From Istiophorus platypterus (Eukaryota > Chordata > Actinopteri > Istiophoriformes > Istiophoridae): a DNA stretch of 64,000 bases. The notes under the pieces were generated by a model. It had not been told where the DNA came from. It searched no databases and saw only the letters and a program-made list of their open reading frames with translations. Both the position numbers and the translations under genes were made by a program. Shown here in pieces: positions 13,301-24,000 of this stretch. The stretch is taken from contig CM029114.1 of assembly GCA_016859345.1 (NCBI GenBank), forward strand, positions 9,595,501-9,659,500. Reading direction: 5' to 3'. Each line of letters opens with the position of its first letter. Positions within the stretch are counted from its first letter, which is position 1.

Positions 13301-16300
13301 GAACCCGGAAATCATTGGGGAGACTTCACCCTACCAGTACAGCGCTATCATGCGTTCGGCCAACTCCCTGCGCTTCTACAGGAACCTCAACTTAGAGGCC
13401 TGCCTCTGGGAGTTCACCAGCTACTACGACATGTCAGAGCTGCTGAATGACTGCGGAGGCTCCATAGGCACCGATGGACAGGTGGGACATACATGAAGGC
13501 AAAAAAAACAAACAAACCAGATATTCAAATATTCTTAATGCCCGGTCACACCAGAATGTACAACTGGACTAAGGTTTTGGAGCACAAATTCATGCATTTC
13601 AGGTGTAATTGGCACCATCAGTGGATTTCCTCGCAGGGCTGAAATCCAACACAACACAACTTATTAGCTTTGTTGCACCATCCACTTTTATTTTACCTCT
13701 GCTGTTGCAGTTAAACTTCCTATAATCTCCTCGACAATGTCTGTTTTCCCACTTTTGTAGGTGCTGAACCTGGTCCAGTCCTATGTCACCTTGCGTGTTC
13801 CACTGTTTGTGTCCTACGTCTTCCACTCCCCTGTGGCTGTGGGAGGCTGGCAGCACTTCGACCTGCAGTCAGAGCTCAAGCTCACATTTGTGTATGATAC
13901 AGCTATTCTGTGGCAGGACGGCATTGGCAGCCCTCCGGAAGCCGAGCTACAAGGTACATTTGAGGTCCAATGCTGCTCCCTGCTGGTGCTGACACAGGGG
14001 GAAATTAAATGCATTCATATGGCAAGTTCTGTAAAACATTATTCTCTGTTCTCATAGGAGCAATGTACCCCACAAGCATGCGTATCAATGAGGAGGGCCG
14101 CCTGGTTGTCAACTTCAAGACGGAGGCTCGCTTCAGGGGACAGTTTGTTATGTCTCATCCAGGTAAGAGAGTGGTGTCCATTATGCATGCACACACACAG
14201 ATCCTAAATCTATCCTGTGTGGTCATTCTATACTGACAGCCTGCTCTTGGATTACCCTGTGGCCCACATCCTCTCTTCATCTATTTCTGGAGTTCCACAT
14301 TGGGGGTGGGGGGTCCATCCCGTGTGAAAGTGCCAGAGGTCATTTCAGCAAATGTCAAAATCACTCTGCAGCATTTACAGTTAGGAAGCTAGTGGCACAA
14401 AAATGCAAAAGGTCGCTCCATGAATAAAAAGGTGGAGACCGTCCCTGGTTTTAGTTTGGACAAAATGCAGCTTTGCAGATTTATGACATATGTCCATGTT
14501 CGCTTTCAGGCACCAGCGTGTCATCCATGGTGATGTGTGCCGACCACCCTGGGCTGACCTTCACTCTCGCCCTGGTCAGAACCGAGCCTACATACAACCA
14601 GCCCATGCAGCAGTGGAGTTTTGTCTCAGACTTTGCTGTGAGTCATTGAGCCGTGAAAACTTTCCTGCCGTGGTGAAGAATTCACCAACTTAACACAGCG
14701 TGATAACATTTTTCCTGTGTTTGTGTGTGACATATAGGTGCGAGACTACTCTGGGACCTACACAGTGAAGTTGACCCCCTGCATTGCCTCCCCCAATGGG
14801 GAGTTCAGCATCCCTCCTGTCTGCCACCCAAGAGAGCCTCTTACCTTTGACATGGACATACGCTTCCAGCAGGTTAGCCTGGAAATCCGGACAAAAATCC
14901 CCTAGCACTCTTTTTTTTTTAAAGACCATCTTAACAATCATTTAGACTTTAAAGTAAGATTCATGTGGTTTTATTCTTTTTAGGGCGGTTACATCTATCA
15001 GTAAAAGTTTTAAACATCTTAATATCCCCAAGCAAATAAGACTTCATTAAGTTTTTTTCTCTCCATGAAACATTTTGTTTTGCACCGGAAACAAGTTACA
15101 TTATCTTGCCCTTAATGGTGGATTCTCAGTTTCAAAGCACTTAGTACAAAACGACTTGTTAAGACTGGTGCTTTTTGCCATATCTTCCAATTTCTTGAAC
15201 ACCCATCTGCCCTGTGTAAGGTAACGGTTGTTATTTGCTCCAGGTGAGTGACCCAGTAGCAGCGGAGTTTAGCCTCAACACGCAGATGTTCCTGCTGTCC
15301 AAGAGGGAGTTGTGGTTGTCTGATGGCTCCATGGGCTTTGGAGAGGGGACCGATGCCGCTTTTTCAGAAGGTACTGCAACGATGCCATCTAGTGGTTTTA
15401 AGTAACTGTGATGTTACTTAACATGACCCCATGTTGTCATCCCTCTCACCACTTCATCCGTCCTTTGCTTCAGGCTCCATGATCTATGGCCGTGTGATGG
15501 TGGACCCGGTCCAGAACCTGGGCGACTCCTTCTCCTGCAGTATTGAGAAGGTCTTCCTCTGCACAGGGGCAGATGGTTACGTTCCCAAATACAACCCCAC
15601 TAACAAGGAGTACGGATGCCTGGCAGACGCTCCATCTCTGCTTTACAGATTTAAGATCCTGGTAAGATGTAGAGGACGACACTTCAGGGTGCTGTGGGAG
15701 CCACAGGATGTAGATCCCTGTTCTGATTTCTGTGTGTGTTGTTCTGCAGGACAAGGCCCAGCCAGAGACTCAAGCTCAAGCATTTGGTGATGTTGCTTTT
15801 AAGGCCACGCTGGCCCAAGACACAGCTGGAGCTCTGCCCTTGGTCAGACAACCGGGATCAGATGGCTTTACACTGTCTTCCTCTCCACTTTTCCAGGTCT
15901 TAATAAATCTTAAACCGTATTCATGTATTGCATAAACATATAGAAGTGGAAGGAATAGATGCATATATCTTTCTTTTCTAGGTGACTGCTGGTCGAGAAT
16001 GGTTCATCCACACTATCTACACTGTTCGTTCCAGAGAAAACGCCAACCGCAACATTGGCAAGCGCAGTGTGGAGTACCTCCATCACAGCATGTCCTCTGT
16101 TGAGCAGCCCCAGACCTCCAACGGAGCCACTCGCCACCGCCGTGCCGCCCCCGCTTTCTCTGGCCCTGCTCTGTCCCAGGACATTGGTGTCGAAAACAAC
16201 CGGGGAACCAACATCCAGCACATCGCTCTGGACCGAGCGGACCGCATGGTGGTCAGCCAGCGCCAACCCTGGTCCCCTGACCGCAACCCCCTCCTTGAGC

Positions 16301-16548
16301 GCCCGCTGCTGGAGAGTTCTGGCAGAGAGCCGGCCAACTCTTCTACCCTGCCCATGTTAGTGGGCCTGGCAGGTCTGATCCTCCTCGTCTGCCTCATCGC
16401 CACCATTGTCATTCTGCTTCTGCGGCGCAAGAAGAGGGAAAAGAAGACCCAGTTCCCTCCTTATGCCACCTCCTCCTCTTCTGCCTACAGCGGCTACAGC
16501 CAAAGCCCAGCGGGCATGTGGAGCAGCTCAGACAGCTCTGAGGTCTAG
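3447..16548 (+). CDS. frem3: FRAS1-related extracellular matrix protein, FREM3 (3' part of gene, 22 exons)
   Basis: Basement-membrane protein of the FRAS1/FREM family, which anchors epithelium to mesenchyme. Exons: 3447-3593, 4574-4804, 4939-5064, 5398-5649, 8601-8750, 8840-9049, 9794-9991, 10078-10242, 10955-11137, 11257-11387, 12196-12354, 12523-12826, 12910-13041, 13150-13481, 13761-13953, 14058-14162, 14510-14637, 14738-14872, 15244-15370, 15474-15661, 15750-15896, 15982-16548. All join in frame through GT-AG introns, giving about 1,435 residues and stop TAG 16546-16548. The signal peptide and CSPG repeats lie left of the window. Content is five Calx-beta domains, a FREM2-type ectodomain (for example NLVQSYVTLRVPL and SNFELTLSPDGTRVGNH), a membrane span and a C-terminal SSEV. 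The sequence resembles FREM2 throughout; the frem3 name rests on adjacency to smarca5, so a frem2-type paralogue is the alternative. Introns 14163-14509 and 14873-15243 hold nothing recognisable. Confidence 0.85.
4939..5649 (+). other. frem3: frem3 Calx-beta domain 2 (two exons)
   Basis: Exons 4939-5064 and 5398-5649. The opening strand FKVEEDIGELLVPVRRSGD, the CYTQQATATG loop, SDYITRPEDHTSVLRF, and the closing EEEESFNVSLSMPMGG and ARVTILADSDD follow the Calx-beta pattern. Entry, internal and exit introns are all phase 1. A possible N-glycosylation sequon (NVS) lies in the SFNVSLS strand. Confidence 0.85.
5650..8600 (+). other. frem3: Large frem3 intron between Calx-beta 2 and 3
   Basis: About 2.95 kb with a standard donor (gtgagt) and acceptor (cccgcag). 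It holds a short TG tract around 6944-6975 and AT-rich stretches around 7280-7480 and 7660-7800. Open frames on either strand lack domain motifs and splice context. No exon is missing here: the upstream Calx-beta 2 end and the downstream Calx-beta 3 start join in frame and match the family order. Confidence 0.7.
8601..9049 (+). other. frem3: frem3 Calx-beta domain 3 (two exons)
   Basis: Exons 8601-8750 and 8840-9049. The opening strand is LYFGEPEYVVDESSGYVEV, followed by VWRTGTDLSKTATVTVRSR, the AGLDYVGISRNLDFAPGV loop, and the closing FDLVLRMPMNAVLGEPSK and IITIND strands. This stretch is nearly the same as vertebrate FREM2 as I recall it, which makes the family assignment very secure. Confidence 0.9.
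9050..9793 (+). other. frem3: AT-rich frem3 intron
   Basis: Intron of 744 bp between Calx-beta 3 and 4. It is strongly AT-rich with short TA runs (around 9617-9630) and repeated taataa/ttataa-like words reminiscent of dispersed AT-rich repeats, but I cannot assign a family. No exon or RNA gene is visible. Confidence 0.6.
9794..10242 (+). other. frem3: frem3 Calx-beta domain 4 (two exons)
   Basis: Exons 9794-9991 and 10078-10242. The opening strand VQFKEGSYKVDESDGEIKA is followed by VYRSGDVSLRSTVRCYTRQG, the SAQVMMDYNERPNTDASI loop and the closing EDEDFRLVLGTPKSKSPYG. The internal intron falls just after TFLP, later in the fold than in domains 1 to 3, so the two-exon layout is not a simple copy of one template. 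Confidence 0.88.
10264..10442. repeat. Compound microsatellite (TA)n-(CA)n-(TA)n-(GA)n
   Basis: Consecutive blocks: TA-rich from about 10264, CA about 10305-10335, TA about 10337-10371, GA about 10374-10397, then TA/TG-rich to about 10442. It begins only about 20 bp downstream of the donor of frem3 exon 10078-10242. Open frames through it are repeat artefacts. The rest of this intron (10443-10954) has no recognised feature. Confidence 0.95.
10955..12354 (+). other. frem3: frem3 Calx-beta domain 5 and linker (three exons)
   Basis: Exons 10955-11137, 11257-11387 and 12196-12354. The opening strand is IRFSEIKYSVREPQVKGDV, then VRVHTKDGSATSGEDYNPLSE, FKEGEREHFVEIEILYDG and the closing AFTVHMKPDDNMVAEIQ. 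The last exon carries KAIVYIEEMDSVADVTFP and leads out of the domain. The phase changes from 1 to 0 after the second exon. The 808-bp intron 11388-12195 contains no recognisable feature. Confidence 0.88.
12523..15896 (+). other. frem3: frem3 FREM2-type membrane-proximal ectodomain
   Basis: Ten exons encode the region shared by FRAS1-group transmembrane members after the last Calx-beta domain. Diagnostic pieces are CNPKYHDFDKTGSICSAENI, GAEPFSAKIRYTGPDD, the SNFELTLSPDGTRVGNH block, LRFYRNLNLEACLWEF, YDTAILWQDGIGSPPEAEL, FRGQFVMSHPG, WSFVSDFAVRDYSGTYTVK and YGRVMVDPVQNLGDSF. Cysteines are frequent (for example CSIEKVFLCTG and YGCLADAPSLL), suggesting disulfides in a secretory protein. Frame and exon phases are intact throughout, so this is not a decayed gene. 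Confidence 0.9.
15982..16548 (+). other. frem3: frem3 terminal exon: convertase-like site, transmembrane span, PDZ-ligand tail
   Basis: The last coding exon is a single 567-bp block. RHRR at 16132-16143 fits a furin-type site, followed by AAPAFSG. Next comes the FREM2-like RGTNIQHIALDR segment. A hydrophobic stretch at about 16348-16422 (starts LPMLVGLAGLILL) is followed by the basic stop-transfer RRKKREKK, giving a type I topology. The roughly 40-residue cytoplasmic tail is rich in Ser and Tyr and ends SSEV (16534-16545), a class I PDZ ligand. FRAS1 and FREM2 tails are known to bind GRIP1 PDZ domains; the same role here is inference. Confidence 0.85.
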
Positions 16549-17290
16549 ATGTGGACTGCCGCCTCCACCTCAAACACCTGTCTCTTATTACAAAGACTAT
16601 GATAGTCTCCTTCACCACTGTGCCTTCAATGCCCAACTCTTGTAGCACTGAAGAGCCCAGAAAAACCTGTGGACAGCAGAATATGTCAGTGCTTGGGGGC
16701 CCACATGCAGAGATTGCGCCAGAGTTTTCTGAGGCTCATTGATCTCTGATGATGGTTAGTTCTTGCTGTAATGTACTATAGGTTCTTGCCTTTTTTGCAG
16801 CCTATTCTGAATCATGGATATATGCAGAGCCCCCTAAAATATTCGCCTGCTTCATTGGTTGCCAAGTTGTAAAATATCCCTTTATCCCATGTTTGCAAAT
16901 GCATGAAAATCCTGATTTAGTCAACGTTATTTACCAAGTAAAAAGCAAACATTCTAAAACTTCATGAAAGAATTTCCTATGTTCCCCCTTTAAAGATAAT
17001 TAGTTTACCAAGTTTTTTATTACTGTAATTCACTGCTCAGCAGACTGTTCTGTGGAAAATAGAGCAAAATGGACTGAATGTTAGTTGAAGCTGACCATAA
17101 TGAATGATAATGTGATAAACGAATTTTAATATTGCTATTTTTTTGTCATGCTTTAAAAAGCCTGCAGTACATTGCCTAATGCTGAGTTAACAGTACCACT
17201 ATGGTGTCACTGAAAGGGATTGTAAATGTTGCATTTGTCTTTGAGAATGCAGGAATACTTTTTTATTAAACATTTTTCAGGGTAATGTGG
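16549..17290 (+). other. frem3: frem3 3' UTR with ATTAAA signal
   Basis: Noncoding sequence after the TAG stop becomes steadily AT-rich. The best plus-strand polyadenylation signal is ATTAAA at 17265-17270, predicting cleavage near 17285. No canonical AATAAA lies closer to the stop. The end position is therefore inferred. Confidence 0.5.
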
Positions 17291-17810
17291 CTGAAATCAG
17301 ATGCAAACCAATCCGTGTAAATATCAAAAAAAAAAAAAAAAAGGAAAGAAAAAAGAAAAAAGAAGAAAAAAAAAGGTATTATCAGACCCTGGTGAAACTT
17401 GAAAAATTATGAATTATATGTCTGTTGATCAAATCCTGAAAAAACGAGTGCAGTATCAAAATTATATTCTTTAACAGGTGACAGTATATTTTAATGTGCC
17501 AATTGTTAGACTTCTACGGCATCTTAATTTTGTGTCAGTTTCAAGAGTTTGGATGTTTGTACACTTCAGCTGCCAAATATAAATTCCTTTTTTGAATCAG
17601 TGTTTATTTACTATTTACCAGAGTGCACAGATTTTTAAAAAAAGGGGAAGTTTATTTGTGATGTTCAAAAAGACATTTTCTACTTCACATAGGAAGGTAA
17701 AAGAATGTTTTCCTTTCATACATTTTTAAGAATGTATTCTTTAAAAAAAAAAAAACCAACAACAAACAAAAAAGGTACATATTGTTTCAAGCAATGGAAT
17801 GTAGTACAAC
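17291..17810. other. Convergent frem3/smarca5 gap with purine tract
   Basis: About 500 bp between the predicted 3' ends of two convergent genes. It contains an A-rich purine tract at 17326-17374 and another A run at about 17742-17754. No gene is visible. Either 3' UTR could extend into it: further reverse-complement AATAAA matches (seen as TTTATT) lie at 17603-17608 and 17651-17656. Confidence 0.5.
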
Positions 17811-17827
17811 CAACAGGCATAAATACA

Positions 17828-17833
17828 TTTATT
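17828..17833 (-). promoter_or_regulatory. smarca5: smarca5 polyadenylation signal (AATAAA)
   Basis: Plus-strand TTTATT reads AATAAA on the minus strand, 254 bp beyond the smarca5 stop codon. It is the first such signal downstream of the stop, so cleavage around 17805-17815 is expected, with a 3' UTR of about 280 bp. Confidence 0.6.
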
Positions 17834-18086
17834 TCAATTAAGTACTAGTAAAAAAAGAACTAGCAAACAAAAAACTAAACCAGCACAGCTGCAGTGTTTA
17901 GGTCAGTGACAACAAGGCAGGCTTGTAAAGGAGCACTTCCTAAAACCTAATACGACCAGATCAGTCCATCAGGGAGTTTTACACAATACATTATCACAGC
18001 CCGCACAACAAACACAGACACTAGAACTAACAGTACCGGAGCTGGCTGCCGCTCTCGAATTCTGATACTGTGCGTTGTGAAGAGCT

Positions 18087-21000
18087 TCACAACTTGAGCT
18101 TTTTCCTGCGTCCACGACCGTCTGGGGTTCCCTCTGACTTTCGTTTCTGAGCCTGGGAAAGAGGAGGAAAATGAGAAGGGGAGACTTACAAGCAGGAACT
18201 GAGTATCGACAAAAGTTTGTCAGGGAATGCCCAGTCAGACTTCTGGAATTGCTCACTCCTTCTTTAAAAAGGTAGTTCCTGATTTAAAACAGGAGTTTTC
18301 AAAGTTCTTGTATATCTTCTTGTTTTTATACAGCATTTAACATTTGACTCAGTAAATGAAAAAACAAAAAAAAAAACCAAAAACGTGTATATTCCCCAAA
18401 ATGACATATTAAAAAGTAATCAATTTGGTATTATTCTGAAACTCAGGCATCATTTTGCACCAATATTGAAAAAACTGCAAACAACACCCAGATCTAGACA
18501 ATGACACTGAATCCGAACAGTTTGGTAGCACTGTAAACAAGTGTTTGCTTCCTGTAATATGACAGTGGATTCCCAACTTACCGAGCCGGTCTTTGGACCT
18601 CGTTTCTTTTTCTCTGCCTTCTCCCTTTCCTCCAGCTCCATGTTCTCTCTCTCTATCAGCGTAATCAGGGTGTTACATCGCCTCTGGAGCTCCTATACAA
18701 CAATTCACAAAACACAAATTTAGTCATTAAGTCACATTTATAACACCATGGGAAAAAAACAAAGGAGAAATTGTGCAAAGAAGCTGAAATTCACCATGGC
18801 AGTTCTAGATTTGAGAAACCAGTCGAAGCGGAACTGAGGTGAGTTACGGATGCACTGGCGCAGTTCATCGTACACGCTCTCCTTGTCGAAGCCCAGCTTG
18901 TGGAGCATACAGATAAGGAAGCGGTCCTCTTCCTCTGTGTAGTTCTTGCCTTTGTTGGTGCCGTAGGAGATGCGGAGCTGATGGAAGGGAGCCTTGTAGC
19001 GACCGATCTGAGCAAGGAGATGAGAACATTGAGGAACCATTAATTAATGGGGAAGAACAGATAAGGTGATGGAGAGACAATTAAGGAATCAGAGAAAATT
19101 TCTGAGTTAAAGTGATTAATTAGATAAAAGTTAATTAGGCAGTTGAAACCAGATACGAAAAGCCAAAATGGCTGACAGTCGCTACCTTTGAGTCAAGTGC
19201 TTTCTTGATGCTAATCCTTCTCTGAATCCTGGCCTCTCCTCTCTCTATCTGGGCCATGATCTTCTCAATATCCTGCAGCTCATTGCAGCGCTCCCAGAAT
19301 ACCGCTGGAAGAACACACACACACACACAATCATTGAATGACCAAATGTGTAACGACGGCAAAGGTTTGGGTTCGCTTTCTGGATAGAGGAGGAGAGGGA
19401 GTCGTTACCAGAATATTCCATGACCTCTTCGGGAGTTTTCCCCTCCACTTCTCTGGCAATGTTCTCTATATCATCTCTTCCCCACTTCTCGTTGGCTTTG
19501 ATGAACTGGTTGAAGTCACGCTTATTCCAGATAGTAAATCCCTGTAGCGGAGGTACAGTTGATCAAAATATGCACAAAGTCCATGTTAAAAAAAAAAAAA
19601 AAAATAGTACTGAGAGAGAATTATCAGTACCTGTTGCAGCAGGTTCTCCTTCTCCTCCAGTTCCTCCTCCGTGAGAGCCTCAGCCTCATCAATCTTAGCC
19701 TGCTCCTCTTTCTGCACCTGAGCTGAGTTTGGCATGTCCGGATTACGAGGAACCTAAAAAGCCAGAGCCAAAGACCAACTTAGAGACATTTCCAAAGACA
19801 CTAGAAGCATTCTTGCTCTCCGTCTGGAAAATATCTGTACCTTGTAGCCTATGGTCTTTCTATAGAACAGAATTTCCTTTTCTAGAAGCTCAAAGAGACG
19901 TGGAGGGAAGAACTGGAAGTCCTGGACATTTGGCTGCTTTGGAGGACGAGGAGCCTGGGAAATGGAGTAAAATAGAGACACTGTTATGCAACAAATAGGA
20001 TAACGTTCCATTGTAGTTACACATTCTGCTGCGTTAATGCTTTGTATGGTGAGGGTGTCTTCAGAGTGATCCGGACATACCTTGGGTGCTTTGGGCTCAC
20101 TGACTCGCAGAGCTTCTCTGAAGTAGGCATCCACAGCGTAATTGGCTTTCCTCTCCCTCTTTGGTGGCTCGATCCAGTTGGTAATGACCTGAACGAAGAC
20201 GGAGGAGGCGATCAAGATGAAGCCTCAAAAGGTTGATGTTCTTGGAAAGAGACAATTACAGACTGAATACAGATGTCGTTAGTGTCTTTACCTTTTTCTT
20301 CTCTCTGTAGTCCTCTCCTTCAAATGTGTACACACTGCTGTTCTCAGTGTCCATGGTGAAGTTTCTCAGAGAGCTCTCACCCAGAGAGGACAGCTTCTCC
20401 TTCATTTCCATAGTCTAACATATAGCGAGATCAGAGGTGTAATTTAATGGCAAAATCCAACAGTCATTAAAAAAAGCCTTTATTAGAAGAAGCTGATGTG
20501 AAGTATGACCATCCATGGCTTTATCCCTGTGCGTCCAGGCTCACCTTCCTTTCGCCTCTCTCCAGGATCGCATCGATGTCGTCATCTGTGATCTCACTCT
20601 CTTTGGAAGCAAAGACATGCGTTGCACCGTGGCGGATGATTGACAGCATCTCATCCTTGCCCAGCTTGTTGGCGCTTGGATCCACAAGTCTTCCTGTTAG
20701 TTAAAAAAAATAAAAATAAAAAACATATAAAGTTTAAGAATTATCAACTTACATTCTGTAGAAGCTAATTCTTGATTATCATTTTGAAACTTTATCAAAG
20801 CTGTTTTTTGTTCGACGTATGAACTGCTCTTTCCCTCCATCATCGCAACAACACACAGGGGGATGCTAAAACAAGCCTTTATCACCAGGCCTCACTTTAA
20901 AATCAAAGCTCAGCGGGTGAGAGGACTTACCTTGCTGGATGACAATGGAGTCCAGGCGCAGTTTCATCTCAGCCCTCTCCACGATCCTCTCCTCCACTGT

Positions 21001-24000
21001 GTTTTCGGTGATGAAACGAAAGACGCGTACCTGCTTCTGCTGACCAATCCTGTGAGCTCGGTCCTGATATGAAAAGATCAAGCAAGTCAAGCTCCCTGCT
21101 TCTGCAACTAACAATGTTCCAGTATCCATCCCCTTAATCCTGGATAACGAACAAGGAGAGATCACTGCTTCAGAGTACTAACCATGGCCTGCAGGTCCAC
21201 TTGAGGGTTCCAGTCTGAGTCATAGAGGATGACAACATCAGCTGTAGCCAGGTTGATACCCAGCCCACCAGCTCTGGTGCTCAACATGAAGATGAACTTA
21301 GAGCTGTTGGGCTCATTGTATGCATTAATGGAGATCTGAAAACACACAAGGAAACAATACACAAAAGTGTCTCTTGTTACGCTCGATGAATGGTTTCCTG
21401 AGTTTTGCATCACTTCATCACAATCTACAAATCACTCTTTCATAAATCATGTCTACTTATACAATTTGAGAAGGAAAGCGTCTCACCTGTCTTTCCTCGT
21501 GCGGCGTCTGTCCATCCAGGCGGCAGTATCCGTAGTTCCTCCACATGCAGTAGTCCTCCAAGATGTCCAGCATCCTGGTCATCTGACTGAAGATGAGCAC
21601 ACGGGAACCTGGGAAAACAGGGACAGTGGTTGTCACTTAAATGTACAGAGAAGGCCTAATTAGCTGTGGGTATGTTACACATCGAAACTCCAGTGATGAT
21701 CCACATACCCTGCTCCTTCATCTTGGGTAGCAGCTTGTCCAGCACCGCCATCTTGCCACTGTTCACCACTAGGTGGAGGTCAGTTGTGTAGGGAGGACCA
21801 GGTTCGGCTCCATCGAACAGGTACGGATGGTTGCAGCATTTCCTCAGCTGCATGAGAACGTTCAGCAGCCGCATCTTGTCCATCTTTCCCGCTGAGTTCA
21901 GAATGTCAATGTCCTTCATCAGAATCTTTGTGTACCTGATGGGTTGTAACATTAGTCAGTATTACTTAATCGTCTAAGACAATTTAATATCAGCATCAAG
22001 TTTTTTTCAAGCAGAAAAAAACAGAAGCTTCAGTCTATTTCTTAGCAAGTAAAGCTCAACTGAAGATGCTCACCACTCTCGCTGCATCTTGCTCAAGCCA
22101 ACATACATCTTGATCTCTTTTTTAGGGAGCAGAGTCTTCTCCACATCCGCTTTTATACGACGAAGCAAGAATGGACGCAATACCTACGCATTAAAAGAAG
22201 GCAGGTCAAAAGAGTGTTATAATCCGAACGAAAATAATATATCTTTAAATTAACAGAGATTAGTTTGAAGTTGTCATTGAGGACATTCAATACATACAGT
22301 GTGAAGACGTTCGACCAACTTCTGGTCACCCAAGCAGTTGTTTGTGTCAAACCAGGAGTCAAAGTCCTTAGGGAAGAGAAAAAATAAATTAGTATGAAAA
22401 GGGAAAAGCCCTTTTCCGCTAAATAACAGGGCTGGAACTAAGGAGGTTCTGTTTTCAGTTCACACCAGAGAGTTAATACCTCGTAGTAATAGTCCCTCTT
22501 GATCTTGTGTGTTTCTTTTCAACTCTCACCTCTGATGAGTTAAAGACATCAGGCAGCAGGAAGTTCAGCAGGGCCCACAACTCATGGAGGTTGTTTTGCA
22601 GGGGGGTTCCAGTCAGCAGTAAACGATTGGTGGTCTTGAATTCTCGCACAATTTCCGATAGCTATGGGAAAACAAAGGACACTCTAACTTTACCACACCA
22701 TTTTGCCACATTAAATGTAGAAAAATAATGGTGGTGGCACATGTGTATGTCCATTTTTTTCAGTAGCAGTCTAACCTTGGACTTCTCATTCTTGATCCTG
22801 TGGGCCTCATCAATAACCAGGTATCTCCAGTTGAATTTCTTGAACACGGCCTTTTCAATGATGAGCATCTCGTAAGACGTGACGCACACGTCCCACTCTC
22901 CTGGCAGCAGCACATCTCTGATCAGGGCAGTCTGAGAATCAGGCAAAAATGTTCAGCATTTTGTTTTTTGTTTTTAACATGTGTGAATATTACCTATCAA
23001 ATTTTGTGTGTTTGTCTCAGCAATCATAAGTAATCACAGTTTTGGACAGACAATTATCACTTATAAATAAGCCAGAGATACTTTTCATTGTTGATGCTAC
23101 AGTTAGCTGTTGACCTCAGTGGAAGTTTATCTGCCCCAAAAAGAATTTTGTGCATGCTGTTTACAACTACAGCATCTGCCCCACTTTCTTGCCTCATAGT
23201 CAGTAAAAATAAATTTGCAGATTGTATTAACTGGCAGAAATTATGATGGTGTAACTTGGAATTAAAGTAATTTACCAAAATCATTCATCACTCATTTTAA
23301 TTTGGGCTCATATCATTAAGCCTGAACCAGACTCAAATTTCAATGCTTCCACAAACAAAAAAATCAACCCAGTTCAGAGCGTAGTGCACTAATCCTGGAC
23401 AATTAGCCTGTCCAGGATTAGTACACTACATAGTGCCTTGGTGTAAAATACTGAAAATGCTGGTTCTGCACCAAACTAGGGCTGCTGTGCTTTTGCATGG
23501 TTGAGCAAAATTCATTCCCACTGTCAAACAAGCAGAATGTAGTTAAGCAAATTGGACGCACTGGAGAGTAACACTCTAAATCACTCCGAATACTTTAAAT
23601 GAAATTCTGCTTTCCAGAGATTTGCGACATTCTGACAAGACGTACCCTCTCATCTCTGTCTCCAATCAGGCAGACCGCACGAAGAGAAGGCACCCATCGC
23701 TTGAACTCATTCATCCAGTTATATAGGGTGGACTTGGGCACCAGCACCATGTGGGGACCAGGGATGTTTCTATAGTGCTTCATGTAACCCAGCAGGGCAA
23801 TAGTCTGGAGGGTCTTACCCAAACCCTAAGAAACAGAAAACAGTGTGTGTGTGAGAGACAGAGTGGTACATGAAGATACAAAATAAACAATCTTTTGTAT
23901 ACATTTCCAAATGTAGAGGTAACAGTTGATTGGGAGAAAGTTCTAACCATTTCATCAGCGAGGATGCCATTGATGCCATTTTCATACAAAGAGATGAGCC

